Shown: positions 1-8,369 of the stretch, piece by piece
Numbering within the stretch: the stretch's first letter is position 1
How the letters are laid out: every line of letters begins with the position of its first letter
Source: Chryseobacterium sp. JM1
GTDB taxonomy: Bacteria; Bacteroidota; Bacteroidia; Flavobacteriales; Weeksellaceae
Direction: 5' to 3'
Length of the DNA stretch: 64,000 nt
Assembly (NCBI RefSeq): GCF_000737715.1
Contig: NZ_JPRN01000003.1
Coordinates: forward strand, 1 to 64,000
Made by a program: the position numbers and the translations under genes
Notes under the pieces: generated by a model
The model's input: only the letters and a program-made list of their open reading frames with translations
Database searches by the model: none
Told to the model about the DNA's origin: nothing

Positions 1-187
1 CTCTACCAATGAAGTCAGGTTTTAATGTATAGTACATTTTTTCAACTCCACAACCCGGATGTTCCCGCCTTAGTTCATCAGCATCCAGAATCAAAGCTGC
101 AAGTTTTGTATCAAATTTTTCCTGCCTTTTTGCCTGCTGATGTACAGCCTGTTTACTGATGCCAATAGAGCGGTAAAACATATTCAT
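1..187 (-). CDS. IS3-family transposase OrfB, N-terminal part only
   Basis: From the ATG at 187 the minus strand encodes about 62 residues before the window ends. They begin MNMFYRSIGISKQAVHQ and include REHPGCGVEKMYYTLKP, the typical N-terminal region of IS3-family OrfB ahead of the DDE integrase core. The catalytic residues lie outside the window. Its frame is -1 relative to orfA, and orfA ends at an A-rich stretch (AAGAAAAAGTAA), so the fused transposase could be made by -1 frameshifting as in other IS3 elements (family knowledge). The run is not a perfect A6G heptamer, so internal initiation at this ATG is also possible. Confidence 0.8.
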   Translation of the reverse strand, partial: MNMFYRSIGISKQAVHQQAKRQEKFDTKLAALILDADELRREHPGCGVEKMYYTLKPDFIGR

Positions 188-195
188 GGAATAGT

Positions 196-594
196 TTACT
201 TTTTCTTTGTTTGATCTAAACCATTGGATTGTGGAGTGATGGAGTTTTTTTTGATATCAATGTGTAATTCAGTTTTGGCTAAATCTATCATCTTCTCCAA
301 ATAATCTATTTTGATCTGCTTTTGCCCTACACTACGTTCTAACTCACGGACACGATCCTCTAGTTCTTTGACTTTTTGTGTACTGCTTATTTTCATTTCA
401 ATAACTCTTTGTCCTTGTTCGTTAAAGGTAGAAAATTTATAAATCCATTGATAAATAATGCTGTTACAAATTCCATAAAGTTTTTCCAACTGAGGAACAC
501 TGTAGCTGCCTTTTTCAAAGAGAGAAACAATTTCACGTTTAAAATCTGCAGAATAAATCCTGTTCTTTTTAATAAGTCTGATGTTAGCTTTCAT
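196..594 (-). CDS. IS3-family transposase OrfA (helix-turn-helix)
   Basis: This 132-residue protein has an N-terminal helix-turn-helix of the transposase IS3/IS911 type (YSADFKREIVSLFEKG, then QLEKLYGICNSIIYQWIYKF, about residues 14-54). A leucine/isoleucine-rich coiled coil follows (about residues 72-110), which in IS3 elements lets OrfA and OrfAB multimerise. It binds the element ends and, fused to OrfB by frameshift, makes the active transposase. The frame is intact. The start is the ATG at 594, about 44 bases inside the presumed IS end. OrfB starts 8 bases beyond its stop. Confidence 0.85.
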   Translation of the reverse strand: MKANIRLIKKNRIYSADFKREIVSLFEKGSYSVPQLEKLYGICNSIIYQWIYKFSTFNEQGQRVIEMKISSTQKVKELEDRVRELERSVGQKQIKIDYLEKMIDLAKTELHIDIKKNSITPQSNGLDQTKKK

Positions 595-682
595 AATAAA
601 TTGATCTTTTTTTGGTCAACTTATTTCAGGGACGTACAAGCATCTTGGTTCTTGATTCTTGTCTCTTACAGCCCAAAATGCT

Positions 683-1432
683 CTACTTTTTCCATAATAT
701 ATTAATATAGCCCACCATAAACAGTAAGCAGCCTACCGTAATGCAGCTGTGAATCCAGAATCTTCGTGAAAAGTGATCCTTGATGAAATGATCCCAGGCA
801 GATTTTCCAAAGAAATAAGCTGCTCCCGTAATAAGAAGAGGAATTAAAACATAAAAACTCCCGAATACAACACTGCTCTGAACCTTTTCAAGTTTTGAGG
901 TCAATGCATATTCAGTAATTCCACTTAGGATAATCAGACCAAAGAAAATAAAAATCAAAGCACCGATACCCGTCATCACCTTTAAATCCGTGACAAGTCT
1001 GGCCTGATGCGCTTTTTCGTCTACAACGATTTTTACTGTTTCATGAAGTTTTGGAGCATCAGAACTGCCAAAGCCGGTATCAACCCTCATTTTCTGCTGA
1101 AGTCCGTTATGATCCTGATACTGGACAATTGGATAAGCAAGCGTTCCTTTGGAAGGTCTGCTTTTTTGAATTTTAAAATCTATAATCTGTGCTTCTGTGA
1201 CATTGGCGAAGAAATGGTCTTTAGCAGTAGATCCAAGAAATAATACCATCGTTGTGGTAAAAAATACCAGTTTATAAAAGATAAATCCTACGGCTGCAAT
1301 GAGGATGACTTTGGTAACGCTTTTTATCCGTTTGTCTTTTCTCCACCACTGAAAGGAAAGGAATAAGATGACCAAAACAACGGCAACTGTTAAATAGATA
1401 GAATGATATTCCTGAATATGAACTCCGAACAT
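683..1432 (-). CDS. DUF3592-like multi-pass membrane protein
   Basis: This 249-residue protein has five predicted membrane segments (about residues 12-30, 42-67, 153-172, 188-209 and 228-247). Between segments 2 and 3 lies a soluble beta-type domain of about 80 residues containing YPIVQYQDHNGLQQKMRVDT and KLHETVKIVVDEKAHQARLV. That domain pattern fits DUF3592, whose function is unknown. It is the last of nine co-directional genes starting with vgrG, 22 bases after the preceding lipoprotein gene. Because immunity proteins usually sit next to T6SS effectors, an envelope protein here could be part of immunity to the 950-residue protein upstream; that is inference from position only. Confidence 0.6.
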   Translation of the reverse strand: MFGVHIQEYHSIYLTVAVVLVILFLSFQWWRKDKRIKSVTKVILIAAVGFIFYKLVFFTTTMVLFLGSTAKDHFFANVTEAQIIDFKIQKSRPSKGTLAYPIVQYQDHNGLQQKMRVDTGFGSSDAPKLHETVKIVVDEKAHQARLVTDLKVMTGIGALIFIFFGLIILSGITEYALTSKLEKVQSSVVFGSFYVLIPLLITGAAYFFGKSAWDHFIKDHFSRRFWIHSCITVGCLLFMVGYINILWKK

Positions 1433-1454
1433 AGTTTGATAAACAATAAGTACT

Positions 1455-2405
1455 TTATTTACGGATAATTACGAAGTCGTTGCTGCCTTCCGGAAGATAG
1501 AGTAATATACGATAATCAGCCGCTCCGGACTTTTGACCTTTCCGGATTAGTGCTCCCCAGCCTTTTATATCTAATGGAGATTTATGGTTAAATTCCATCG
1601 TATGATTCTTTCTTTCCAACGTTGCCAACTTACCGCCTGCATATAATTTCAATTCATAATCTTCCAGCGGAATCATCATATTGGTGCAGTATTTTTCAAC
1701 ATTGGTTTTGTTTTCACTAACGGACATGGCCTGCTGCTCAGGAGTGCTGTAATAAAAGACAGCTGTTTCCGCAGCTCTTTTCTTTGTTAAATCCGCCCAT
1801 GTGTTTCCATTGCCTTTATTCAGTATTTCTCTTACATTTTCATGGAAGCTGACCACTTTCTTTTCCAGTTCTTTTTTATCCATTTTAGATAAATCCTGAC
1901 CTTTGCTCCAACCTTCTAAATCATAAGGAAGGTCTTTGATTTCAACTTCCCATTCCTGCTCAAAATAAGGGACAGGAGAGTCGGGAGCCTTGATCGACAG
2001 CTGGGTATACGTTTTAGGATTTAAAATATCTCCGGTTCCTCTGTCTCTTACATAGCTTCCAAAAGTGAACTGACAGGATTTTATGTCTTCCGGGCTTACT
2101 GTTGTATCTCCACGTCTGAATACGGGAAAGATTTGTATTTTGATTTTATATTTTCCGTTCTTTAATGCATACCCGTTCACATCCACCGATGAATTAAGCG
2201 GCGTATTTTCTTCTGATATCTTTATGTCGTTGAAATAGATAGCAACCGGTATTGTTGCATTAGCGTTGATGGTATATGTGATTTGTTTTTCTTTTGCGGT
2301 CTGCTGTATCATTTCTTCACCTGTTTTATCTGTTGCTTTATTTTTCGGGTCATTACAGTTCATATTCATCAGGAAAACAATGAATAGAAATACTAAGTTT
2401 TTCAT
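1455..2405 (-). CDS. Putative lipoprotein of the T6SS cassette, possible immunity protein
   Basis: I place the start at the ATG at 2405 because MKNLVFLFIVFLMNMNC is a short lipoprotein signal with Cys17, although the residues before the cysteine are not a canonical lipobox. A longer frame to 2477 adds 24 residues that would bury this signal and would overlap the upstream gene. With the chosen start only one base separates it from the stop of the 950-residue gene, so the two are probably translated together. The mature part, about 300 residues, is soluble and beta/alpha mixed with no family I recognise. Tight coupling to a possible effector makes an immunity role plausible. Confidence 0.65.
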   Translation of the reverse strand: MKNLVFLFIVFLMNMNCNDPKNKATDKTGEEMIQQTAKEKQITYTINANATIPVAIYFNDIKISEENTPLNSSVDVNGYALKNGKYKIKIQIFPVFRRGDTTVSPEDIKSCQFTFGSYVRDRGTGDILNPKTYTQLSIKAPDSPVPYFEQEWEVEIKDLPYDLEGWSKGQDLSKMDKKELEKKVVSFHENVREILNKGNGNTWADLTKKRAAETAVFYYSTPEQQAMSVSENKTNVEKYCTNMMIPLEDYELKLYAGGKLATLERKNHTMEFNHKSPLDIKGWGALIRKGQKSGAADYRILLYLPEGSNDFVIIRK

Positions 2406-2406
2406 T

Positions 2407-5259
2407 TTAATCAAGTTTAAATTCATACGAAAATCCATCATGTAAAAGATACTTTTTTTCCGAAGGATCAGCATCATTATCTTCTGTATTATTATTTAAA
2501 TTATCACTGTCTGTTTTAACGCTTGCCTTTATGGTGGCATACAGTCCCTGGTATTTGCATTCCAGTACTTTGGTCTCGGCATTTTTAGCGATATTCAGCA
2601 CGGCATAGGCACTTCCCTGGAATTCAGCTTCCAGAGAGTAGATGTTTCCAAATTTTGCAGTTAAGCTTCCACCACATTCCACACCAAATTTAATTTCCAC
2701 TGATGGGGTTATATCATTCTCCATAAATCCGTCTACGGTATGATATTTCGTAGCTGTAGCTTCTATTTTAAATGCTCCGGAAACAAACAGATCCAGATAA
2801 TAATCTATATCAAGCTGGATTTTATATTCATCTCCACCACCAAAAAAGTCAACAATTTTATTCCAGAAATCATCTGAAGATCCCACAGTATCAGCCACTG
2901 CTGTAATTCCCTGTATAGCCTGTCCTACATAAGGAATTTTGGTGGCTACAAAAAGAAGATCCAGGCTTCCCTTTATTTCAATAAGCGGATCTGCCTTAAA
3001 TTTTACTTCATATAAAGTGCCAATTTCGCCCCCTTCTTTCTCACTTGCCACATAGCTCCATTTAACGGCTCCGGCAAAAGCAGGCTGACTGATCTCTACT
3101 TTGAACGGAATCTTGCTTACTTTCTTATTTTTACCGCCAAGATACGCATTACGTTGTTTATTTCTTTTTTTTACCTGTTCAGGCCGTTTATTTTTGTTTT
3201 CGGCGATGGCTTCATCTGCTTCTTTGTTAAAGGTTAATAAACTGATGGTATTAATAACCCACATCGCACTGTCGATAATATTAAAAACGGGATGTTCGCC
3301 GGAAAATGTAATGGCTTCCTGTTTAATGTCGTTGTATCCCCATTCCAGGGCGACTTCAAACTGGCTGTAGCTCAAGCGTCCTTCGCTTACTTCCTGTTTT
3401 TTGTTTTTATAGTTTTCATCCCGTGCATCACTTTGTGCTTTTCGGATTTTCTTATTGTTTTTCTTGTTAAAAAAGCCTCCTTTTCCCAGATATTTTCTCT
3501 GGGTGTAAGATTTAGTCTGTCCGGTGAAAAAAGGGTTTTCTGCAGCCAGTTTAAAGCCTACCTCATAATAGACAGCAGGATATACTTCCACATTCAGCGG
3601 TTTGCTGATGGCGCAGGAATCGAACTGGACCGGATATACCTGTTTTTTGACTTTTTCCAGGCTCATCATATCAATAACTTCTTCACGGGAAGGTTTGGGA
3701 TAAGCAACGGAGAAACTGATATCATTTCGTCCGATAGCTAAACCTTTGTATTTGACCGGATCTTTTACAGTGACTGCCTTTTTCTCATGCCATTGTTCCG
3801 GTTTGTCCTCGAACATACAGTCATCTGTTTTCAGATCGGTAATGGTAATCTTAACAGGCTTTTCTTTTTCGTCAGAAACAATTCTGTAATGGAGCTCGTT
3901 TTTATATTTGTCTTTAAGGCGCTGAAACAGCGTGGATTTCTTCGAGTTGTATTCCCCGGTGATTTCAGTGTACTGGCACGGATGAAAGAAAGCTATATCA
4001 GTTTCTACCTGACTCAGAATAACAACCTGATTGGAATTGGAATCATTGACCTTTACTTCCTCTACTGCATTTTTATCAATTTTTAAAATACAGTCCTGAA
4101 GGATTTTTTTCTTTCCGGGAATGCGGTCATGATAGATAACAGGATAGATTTCCAGATAATCTCCGCCCATAGTTTGCCATAAAGGATCTATAAATACTGC
4201 AAATTTTGACTTTTGCACATTAGGTTTTCCTTTGGCATCACCATCGTATTTATTACCATCTTCTTCTACGAGGTACCCTCTTTTAGCAGTAGAAGGAACT
4301 GTTTTTTCCTGATGTACGGAGACAGGTCTTTCAAAAAATTCTTTCTGTTTTGAGATGTCTTCTTTTGTTCTTTCTTCGGTCTCGTTATTGAGATATTCTG
4401 TCGCAAAAAGTTTATCATCAGCATCAGTAATCCCTAAAGTTACCAGTCTGATGACCTGATCTTTATCTTTGAGCTGAACCTTTATATTGTTTCCGTATAA
4501 AGCATCCGTATAAATATTCAGATAAACGGATGAACCGAATTTTAAAGTTTTTGAAATTTTGATGTTGTCTGCGTCGGTCCATTCTCCTGTAATAACTGAA
4601 GGTTGCAGACCTTTAGCATTAATAAGAATCCCGTGCGGATATTTCCCCTGAGGCGTTGTCCCTTCCCAAAAGGGTTCAAGATATACTGCGCCGCCGCCTT
4701 CCAAAAACTCTCCAAAGGAAAATTTAAAGCTGGATGTACCGGTTGACATAGCTTCATTAAAGCTTTCCGCAGTAAGTTCCGGGCGTCTGTCACCTACAAG
4801 CTGATGTACCCAGCGGACAGATTTGTAATCATCCTGAATAGCCTTCAGATCAGTCTCATATTGCTTATTGATCCCTTCAACGTTCTTATTGTGTGCACTA
4901 CCGAGCTCAGCATATTTCTTCTTCCGTGCTGCTATTCCTTCTTCACGTTTTTTAAAGTTGGCATCATAGGTTTCTTTTTTTGTCTTACCGGCTTTGTAAT
5001 CATTATAATTCTTAACAAGGAAATCATAGCTCTGCTGTTCCTCTTTTTCTAAGGAATCACTCTTTTTCGTATACTCTTTATTCTCTTTTTCCAGATCTTT
5101 TTTTTGCTTCTGGTCCAATACGTCTTTCCGGTCTTTGAATTCTTTGATGTAAATATTGAAGCTTTCAGCTTGTTTCAATTCCAGCCAGCCAATATCTTTG
5201 TGAAAAGTCTGTCCGGGTTTGGATTCAACATATATATGTAATGGGCTCTTCTTATCCAT
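2407..5259 (-). CDS. Large T6SS-cassette protein, candidate effector of unknown family
   Basis: This 950-residue protein has no signal peptide. A short N-terminal beta module (1-45, containing PLHIYVESKPGQTFHKDIGW) is followed by a strongly charged K/E-rich coiled coil (about 46-150). A long beta-rich middle follows, with a second basic helical segment near 590-625. The C-terminal part (about 760-950) has alternating strand patterns such as IQLDIDYYLDLFVSGAFKIEA and GSLTAKFGNIYSLEAEF, resembling amphipathic strands that might enter a membrane. It lies directly after the PAAR-like gene (10 bases apart) and before a lipoprotein and a membrane protein, the usual arrangement of an effector with its loading tip and immunity genes. 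No catalytic motif is visible. It could instead be a structural or carrier protein. Confidence 0.6.
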   Translation of the reverse strand: MDKKSPLHIYVESKPGQTFHKDIGWLELKQAESFNIYIKEFKDRKDVLDQKQKKDLEKENKEYTKKSDSLEKEEQQSYDFLVKNYNDYKAGKTKKETYDANFKKREEGIAARKKKYAELGSAHNKNVEGINKQYETDLKAIQDDYKSVRWVHQLVGDRRPELTAESFNEAMSTGTSSFKFSFGEFLEGGGAVYLEPFWEGTTPQGKYPHGILINAKGLQPSVITGEWTDADNIKISKTLKFGSSVYLNIYTDALYGNNIKVQLKDKDQVIRLVTLGITDADDKLFATEYLNNETEERTKEDISKQKEFFERPVSVHQEKTVPSTAKRGYLVEEDGNKYDGDAKGKPNVQKSKFAVFIDPLWQTMGGDYLEIYPVIYHDRIPGKKKILQDCILKIDKNAVEEVKVNDSNSNQVVILSQVETDIAFFHPCQYTEITGEYNSKKSTLFQRLKDKYKNELHYRIVSDEKEKPVKITITDLKTDDCMFEDKPEQWHEKKAVTVKDPVKYKGLAIGRNDISFSVAYPKPSREEVIDMMSLEKVKKQVYPVQFDSCAISKPLNVEVYPAVYYEVGFKLAAENPFFTGQTKSYTQRKYLGKGGFFNKKNNKKIRKAQSDARDENYKNKKQEVSEGRLSYSQFEVALEWGYNDIKQEAITFSGEHPVFNIIDSAMWVINTISLLTFNKEADEAIAENKNKRPEQVKKRNKQRNAYLGGKNKKVSKIPFKVEISQPAFAGAVKWSYVASEKEGGEIGTLYEVKFKADPLIEIKGSLDLLFVATKIPYVGQAIQGITAVADTVGSSDDFWNKIVDFFGGGDEYKIQLDIDYYLDLFVSGAFKIEATATKYHTVDGFMENDITPSVEIKFGVECGGSLTAKFGNIYSLEAEFQGSAYAVLNIAKNAETKVLECKYQGLYATIKASVKTDSDNLNNNTEDNDADPSEKKYLLHDGFSYEFKLD

Positions 5260-5269
5260 AGGACTTTAT

Positions 5270-5737
5270 TTATTGATTGATAGGAATGTATTTTTTGGCA
5301 CCGCCTTTTATATTCACAAAGGGGAGGAGCTCTGCTAAAACTTCGTCATCTGCATTCTTCACATTTTGTGCAGAAGCTTCGGCTGTCTGTCCGTGATTGA
5401 TGATCTTGATACAGTCAGGTCCACCAATAGGACATGTTGCTTTGCTGTCTTCCAGTAAGGCTTTTCCACTGTTGTCCTGCAGTGTTATTTTATCATAGAA
5501 ACCGCTCCATTGGGTCACCACGACCTGACAGGGATTATTATTCATTTTCGCACAGCTTCCGAAAGTATTTTTCTCGAAAGTTTTACCGATATCCATATGG
5601 GTAGCCATCAGTTTTTTGCTGCCGGCATTATCATTGATGTAGCGTTTACTTTGTGTCTTTACCTTAAGTTTATCCGGAGCTGTTCCGAAGTTACACATAC
5701 AGGTAGCACCTTGACAGACTAAATGTTTTCCGCTCAT
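5270..5737 (-). CDS. DUF4280 PAAR-like spike-tip protein
   Basis: This 155-residue protein matches the DUF4280 (PAAR-like) pattern: N-terminal MSGKHLVCQGATCMCNFG with three cysteines (8, 13, 15), then a conserved MATHMDIGKTFEKNTFGSC block near residue 45-65, NNPCQVV, and a CPIGGPDCIKIINHGQ block near 105-120. PAAR-like proteins cap the VgrG trimer and carry effectors (family knowledge). The cysteines suggest metal binding or disulphides. It lies 10 bases before the 950-residue gene and 21 bases after the LysM-like gene. Its position suggests that it sharpens the VgrG encoded at 10835-12766 and loads the 950-residue protein. Confidence 0.85.
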   Translation of the reverse strand: MSGKHLVCQGATCMCNFGTAPDKLKVKTQSKRYINDNAGSKKLMATHMDIGKTFEKNTFGSCAKMNNNPCQVVVTQWSGFYDKITLQDNSGKALLEDSKATCPIGGPDCIKIINHGQTAEASAQNVKNADDEVLAELLPFVNIKGGAKKYIPINQ

Positions 5738-5758
5738 TGTGTGTTCTTTTAGTGTTTT

Positions 5759-6751
5759 TTAAATTGACTGAGAATTTTTCTGCTCATAGGCTTGAAATTC
5801 AATAATATACTCTTCCCCTTTTTCAAAAGTGGAGAGAGTGCCGTTGACTGAAAATATTTCTCTGGTTTCCCTTTCAAATTTATACAGGAGATCGATTCTG
5901 CCTTTGGATGTGTTTTTATTGAACCCATCTTCTTCTTCAGTTCCTGTTATTTTGAGGGCTATTTTATTTCCTCTTGTATATTCTTTGTTTAATGAATATT
6001 CAATATTATATCCGGCATTCCGGGACAGACCTGAAAAATAGATCTGTAAAAAATCTTTTCTGAAAAAATGCGGATATCCTTTATAGACAGGGAGAAAGAA
6101 GAGTTTATAAAAAATATTTCTGCTAAACAGATCTTTCTTTAAGTCGATATCAGTATACGCCTGATCTAATTGTCCGAGTATGCGGTCCGTAGTTTCCGAC
6201 TGATAATACTCTTTCAGCTCCGGAAGGCATTTAGTTTTCCAGCGTTGGGCAATATCTTCTTTATTCAGGAGCTTTTGAATGGAGCCATTACTGTTAGTAG
6301 CAATTTGCAGCGGATATAAAACCTGTTCTGCCTTTTCAAAAAGCTGTTCTATTATTTTATCGATTCCCTGATTGTTGACGTAAGTTTTTTCCTTATTCAG
6401 TTCGATATAGGAAGGAGTTCTCCTGACGTTGATTTTATAATGAATCTGCAGATTTTTAGGAAGGAATTTGATGATCACACCATAGTCTTTCTTACCGGAT
6501 CCTGTTGGGATTTCCAATACTGTATTTTTCAACAGTCTGCTGTCCCTGATTTTGAATTTGTCTGAGGGAATATAAATGTATTCCACATACTTAGGCAGTG
6601 AAACATTCAATAGCTCTGAAATACTGCAATGCCTGTTATGAAAACCGACCAGTTCTTCTGCCGTCATACCATATTCATCACAGAGGGCTTCCAGATTAAG
6701 GATGCCTTCTGTTTTTAATTTGATGTATTCTTTTGTGGCAGAATCTTTCAT
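5759..6751 (-). CDS. LysM-like domain protein of the T6SS cassette
   Basis: The first ATG at 6751 gives 330 residues; a TTG at 6769 could add six. The N-terminal 60 residues look like a LysM-type module: NLEALCDEYGMTAEELVGFHNRH, then LPKYVEYIYIPSDKF. The remainder is a mixed alpha/beta domain rich in charged residues, with no signal peptide or membrane segment. LysM proteins occur beside PAAR/VgrG genes and are proposed adaptors or peptidoglycan binders; in a cytosolic protein an adaptor role is the better guess (inference). It sits between a membrane protein gene and the DUF4280 gene in the same operon. The large C-terminal domain is unrecognised and could carry the real activity. Confidence 0.6.
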   Translation of the reverse strand: MKDSATKEYIKLKTEGILNLEALCDEYGMTAEELVGFHNRHCSISELLNVSLPKYVEYIYIPSDKFKIRDSRLLKNTVLEIPTGSGKKDYGVIIKFLPKNLQIHYKINVRRTPSYIELNKEKTYVNNQGIDKIIEQLFEKAEQVLYPLQIATNSNGSIQKLLNKEDIAQRWKTKCLPELKEYYQSETTDRILGQLDQAYTDIDLKKDLFSRNIFYKLFFLPVYKGYPHFFRKDFLQIYFSGLSRNAGYNIEYSLNKEYTRGNKIALKITGTEEEDGFNKNTSKGRIDLLYKFERETREIFSVNGTLSTFEKGEEYIIEFQAYEQKNSQSI

Positions 6752-6782
6752 GTTTAGTACGGTTCCCAAATTAAATTACTTT

Positions 6783-7454
6783 TTATACTTTCAAAAAGTA
6801 CATCAATCCCAAACTTAGCCACTGCAAACCGATATAGATGTAAAAAATCATAGCAGAAGGCTCGGCCAGTTCGTGAAGTTTTTCAATCAGCTTGGTTTTA
6901 ATGATATCATAAAAATTGGCATTTCCATTTTTCAAATCCAATTCGTCAAAACTCAGTTTTTTCAAACCATAACTTAAAATCCGTTTTAAAATCTTATTCT
7001 CCGAGCTATTTTTAAACTCATTCATCAGCTTGATTTTCATCAGTGCATAATCTGCGCTGGTTCTGACAACCGCCGGCTGTCCGCTTCTGAATTTGCTTAA
7101 TATCTTATCGATAGCAGGAATCAAAAGTGTCTCCGAATGGTCCTTTACCAACCTGCTTATGATATTGGCCATGGCATATTTCGTAGAAAAAATACCTATC
7201 ACAAACGGAGCTGCTATCATCAGTAAAAGAAAAATAGAACCCGAAACAGGCTTCACGGTCACGGCAGCCACGATGAACAGATAAGCACCACTATGTCCTA
7301 ATGAACTTCCAAAACTGTTGGACAAAATATAAAGTCCCAGTATAAGCGTAATCACCGTTGAAAGAATTCCTATTCCATAAATTTTTAATAAGCTGAGGAT
7401 AAAAACTGCGGACAGCTTTGAAAAATATTTTATTTGATTGGTGATTTTGTTCAT
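6783..7454 (-). CDS. Integral membrane protein, possible immunity component
   Basis: This 223-residue protein has three or four N-terminal hydrophobic segments (about 13-48, 57-70 and 75-98), a cytosolic helical stretch (about 100-195), and a final membrane segment (about 203-221, YIYIGLQWLSLGLMYFL). No enzyme motif is visible and I do not recognise the family. It follows the Het-C effector and its adjoining lipoprotein in the cassette, 20 bases after the lipoprotein stop. Membrane proteins in this position often protect against effectors acting at the inner membrane, so immunity is a reasonable but unproven guess. Confidence 0.55.
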   Translation of the reverse strand: MNKITNQIKYFSKLSAVFILSLLKIYGIGILSTVITLILGLYILSNSFGSSLGHSGAYLFIVAAVTVKPVSGSIFLLLMIAAPFVIGIFSTKYAMANIISRLVKDHSETLLIPAIDKILSKFRSGQPAVVRTSADYALMKIKLMNEFKNSSENKILKRILSYGLKKLSFDELDLKNGNANFYDIIKTKLIEKLHELAEPSAMIFYIYIGLQWLSLGLMYFLKV

Positions 7455-7474
7455 TCTTATGTTTTAAAAACTAA

Positions 7475-8350
7475 TTACTTGCTGCTCTTTTTTCTTTCCT
7501 CAAATGAAGCTTCTGTTACTTTTCGGCTATCAAAATCTGATTTGGATTCATAGCCTATTTTAAGATATTCCAACTTCTTTGTCGCTGTGTAGGTTAGCTC
7601 ATAATATTGTAGTCTTCCATCTTTACATTCTGCTCCCGGTGCGCGGTAATCACCACCGAAAGTTTCAGTGGTTGTTCCTGAATCATTTACCCCATCGATA
7701 TCATCATCCACATATCCGAATTTACCGGAATAGGGAAGGTCTGCACGGTAGGAATTGATTTCCTCCACCTTCATTCCTGCCTGTACCGGGAAGCCATTAA
7801 GGTCTACTGCACCCTGATAAACTTTGAAAGGGTAGATGTAACTTTCCTTTAGCAGTTTTTGAAATGTTTCTTTAATTGTTTTTTGAGAAAGGTCATCAGA
7901 ATATACAGGTGACTTCAGCATATCTTCCGTGGATTTTTTTTCTTTTTCAATATATTCTTTTGGATGAGGAACCCATCCTCTGGCATGATTGAGCATCTGT
8001 TCTTTTGCTTCAGGGCTATCCAGGTTCAGAAAGAAAATGTAAACCCAGGCTACAGTACCGTCTCCGTTCTCAAAATTGTCAACTGCAATGCCCAGTTTAT
8101 CCCATACATAAGTTCCCTTATCTTTTTCCATATAAGCCATAAACGTTCGGTCCGGTTTTCCCAATACCTTTATCCAGTCTTCAACAGGAGTTCCTAATTG
8201 TAATTCACTTCCTTTATAAGACATACCACAAGAATCTACTTTTACAAGAGCTTGGGATACATCAACAGATTCTTTTTTCATATTTTGACATTGAAAATTT
8301 AATATTGTAAATAACAATAGTGAAAAGATGGTCTTTATTTTATTTTTCAT
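7475..8350 (-). CDS. Lipoprotein next to the Het-C effector, candidate immunity protein
   Basis: This 291-residue protein begins with a short hydrophobic signal ending LNFQC (Cys21), a relaxed lipobox acceptable in Bacteroidota. The mature protein contains LQLGTPVEDWIKVLGKPDR and YVWDKLGIAVDNF, a module seen in small Bacteroidota lipoproteins that I cannot name with certainty (it recalls DUF7738). The C-terminal tail is charged. It starts 19 bases after the stop of the Het-C effector gene. A periplasm-facing lipoprotein beside a presumed phospholipid- or envelope-active effector fits an immunity role; this rests on genomic position only. Confidence 0.6.
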   Translation of the reverse strand: MKNKIKTIFSLLLFTILNFQCQNMKKESVDVSQALVKVDSCGMSYKGSELQLGTPVEDWIKVLGKPDRTFMAYMEKDKGTYVWDKLGIAVDNFENGDGTVAWVYIFFLNLDSPEAKEQMLNHARGWVPHPKEYIEKEKKSTEDMLKSPVYSDDLSQKTIKETFQKLLKESYIYPFKVYQGAVDLNGFPVQAGMKVEEINSYRADLPYSGKFGYVDDDIDGVNDSGTTTETFGGDYRAPGAECKDGRLQYYELTYTATKKLEYLKIGYESKSDFDSRKVTEASFEERKKSSK

Positions 8351-8369
8351 TTCTATTTATTACTCTTTA

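Larger units (their letters stand above)
1..638 (-). mobile_element. IS3-family insertion sequence, truncated by the window edge
   Basis: Two minus-strand reading frames have the order and relative phase of IS3-family orfA and orfB: a helix-turn-helix protein followed by the start of an integrase-type transposase in the -1 frame. The outer end is placed near 638 because the outward sequence begins TGTACGTCCCTGAAATAAG on the minus strand, which looks like an IS terminal repeat starting TG. The other end lies outside the window, so neither the inverted repeat pair nor a target duplication can be confirmed. The element sits just downstream of the last gene of the T6SS cassette. Confidence 0.8.

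Noticed and set aside
1455..2477. Longer start of the lipoprotein gene at 2477
   Set aside because: The extra residues overlap the upstream gene and bury a good signal peptide that begins at 2405.
3292..3741. 149-codon plus-strand frame opposite the 950-residue gene
   Set aside because: Its Phe/Leu-rich product is what the complement of a Lys/Glu-rich gene gives; no start signal or family match.
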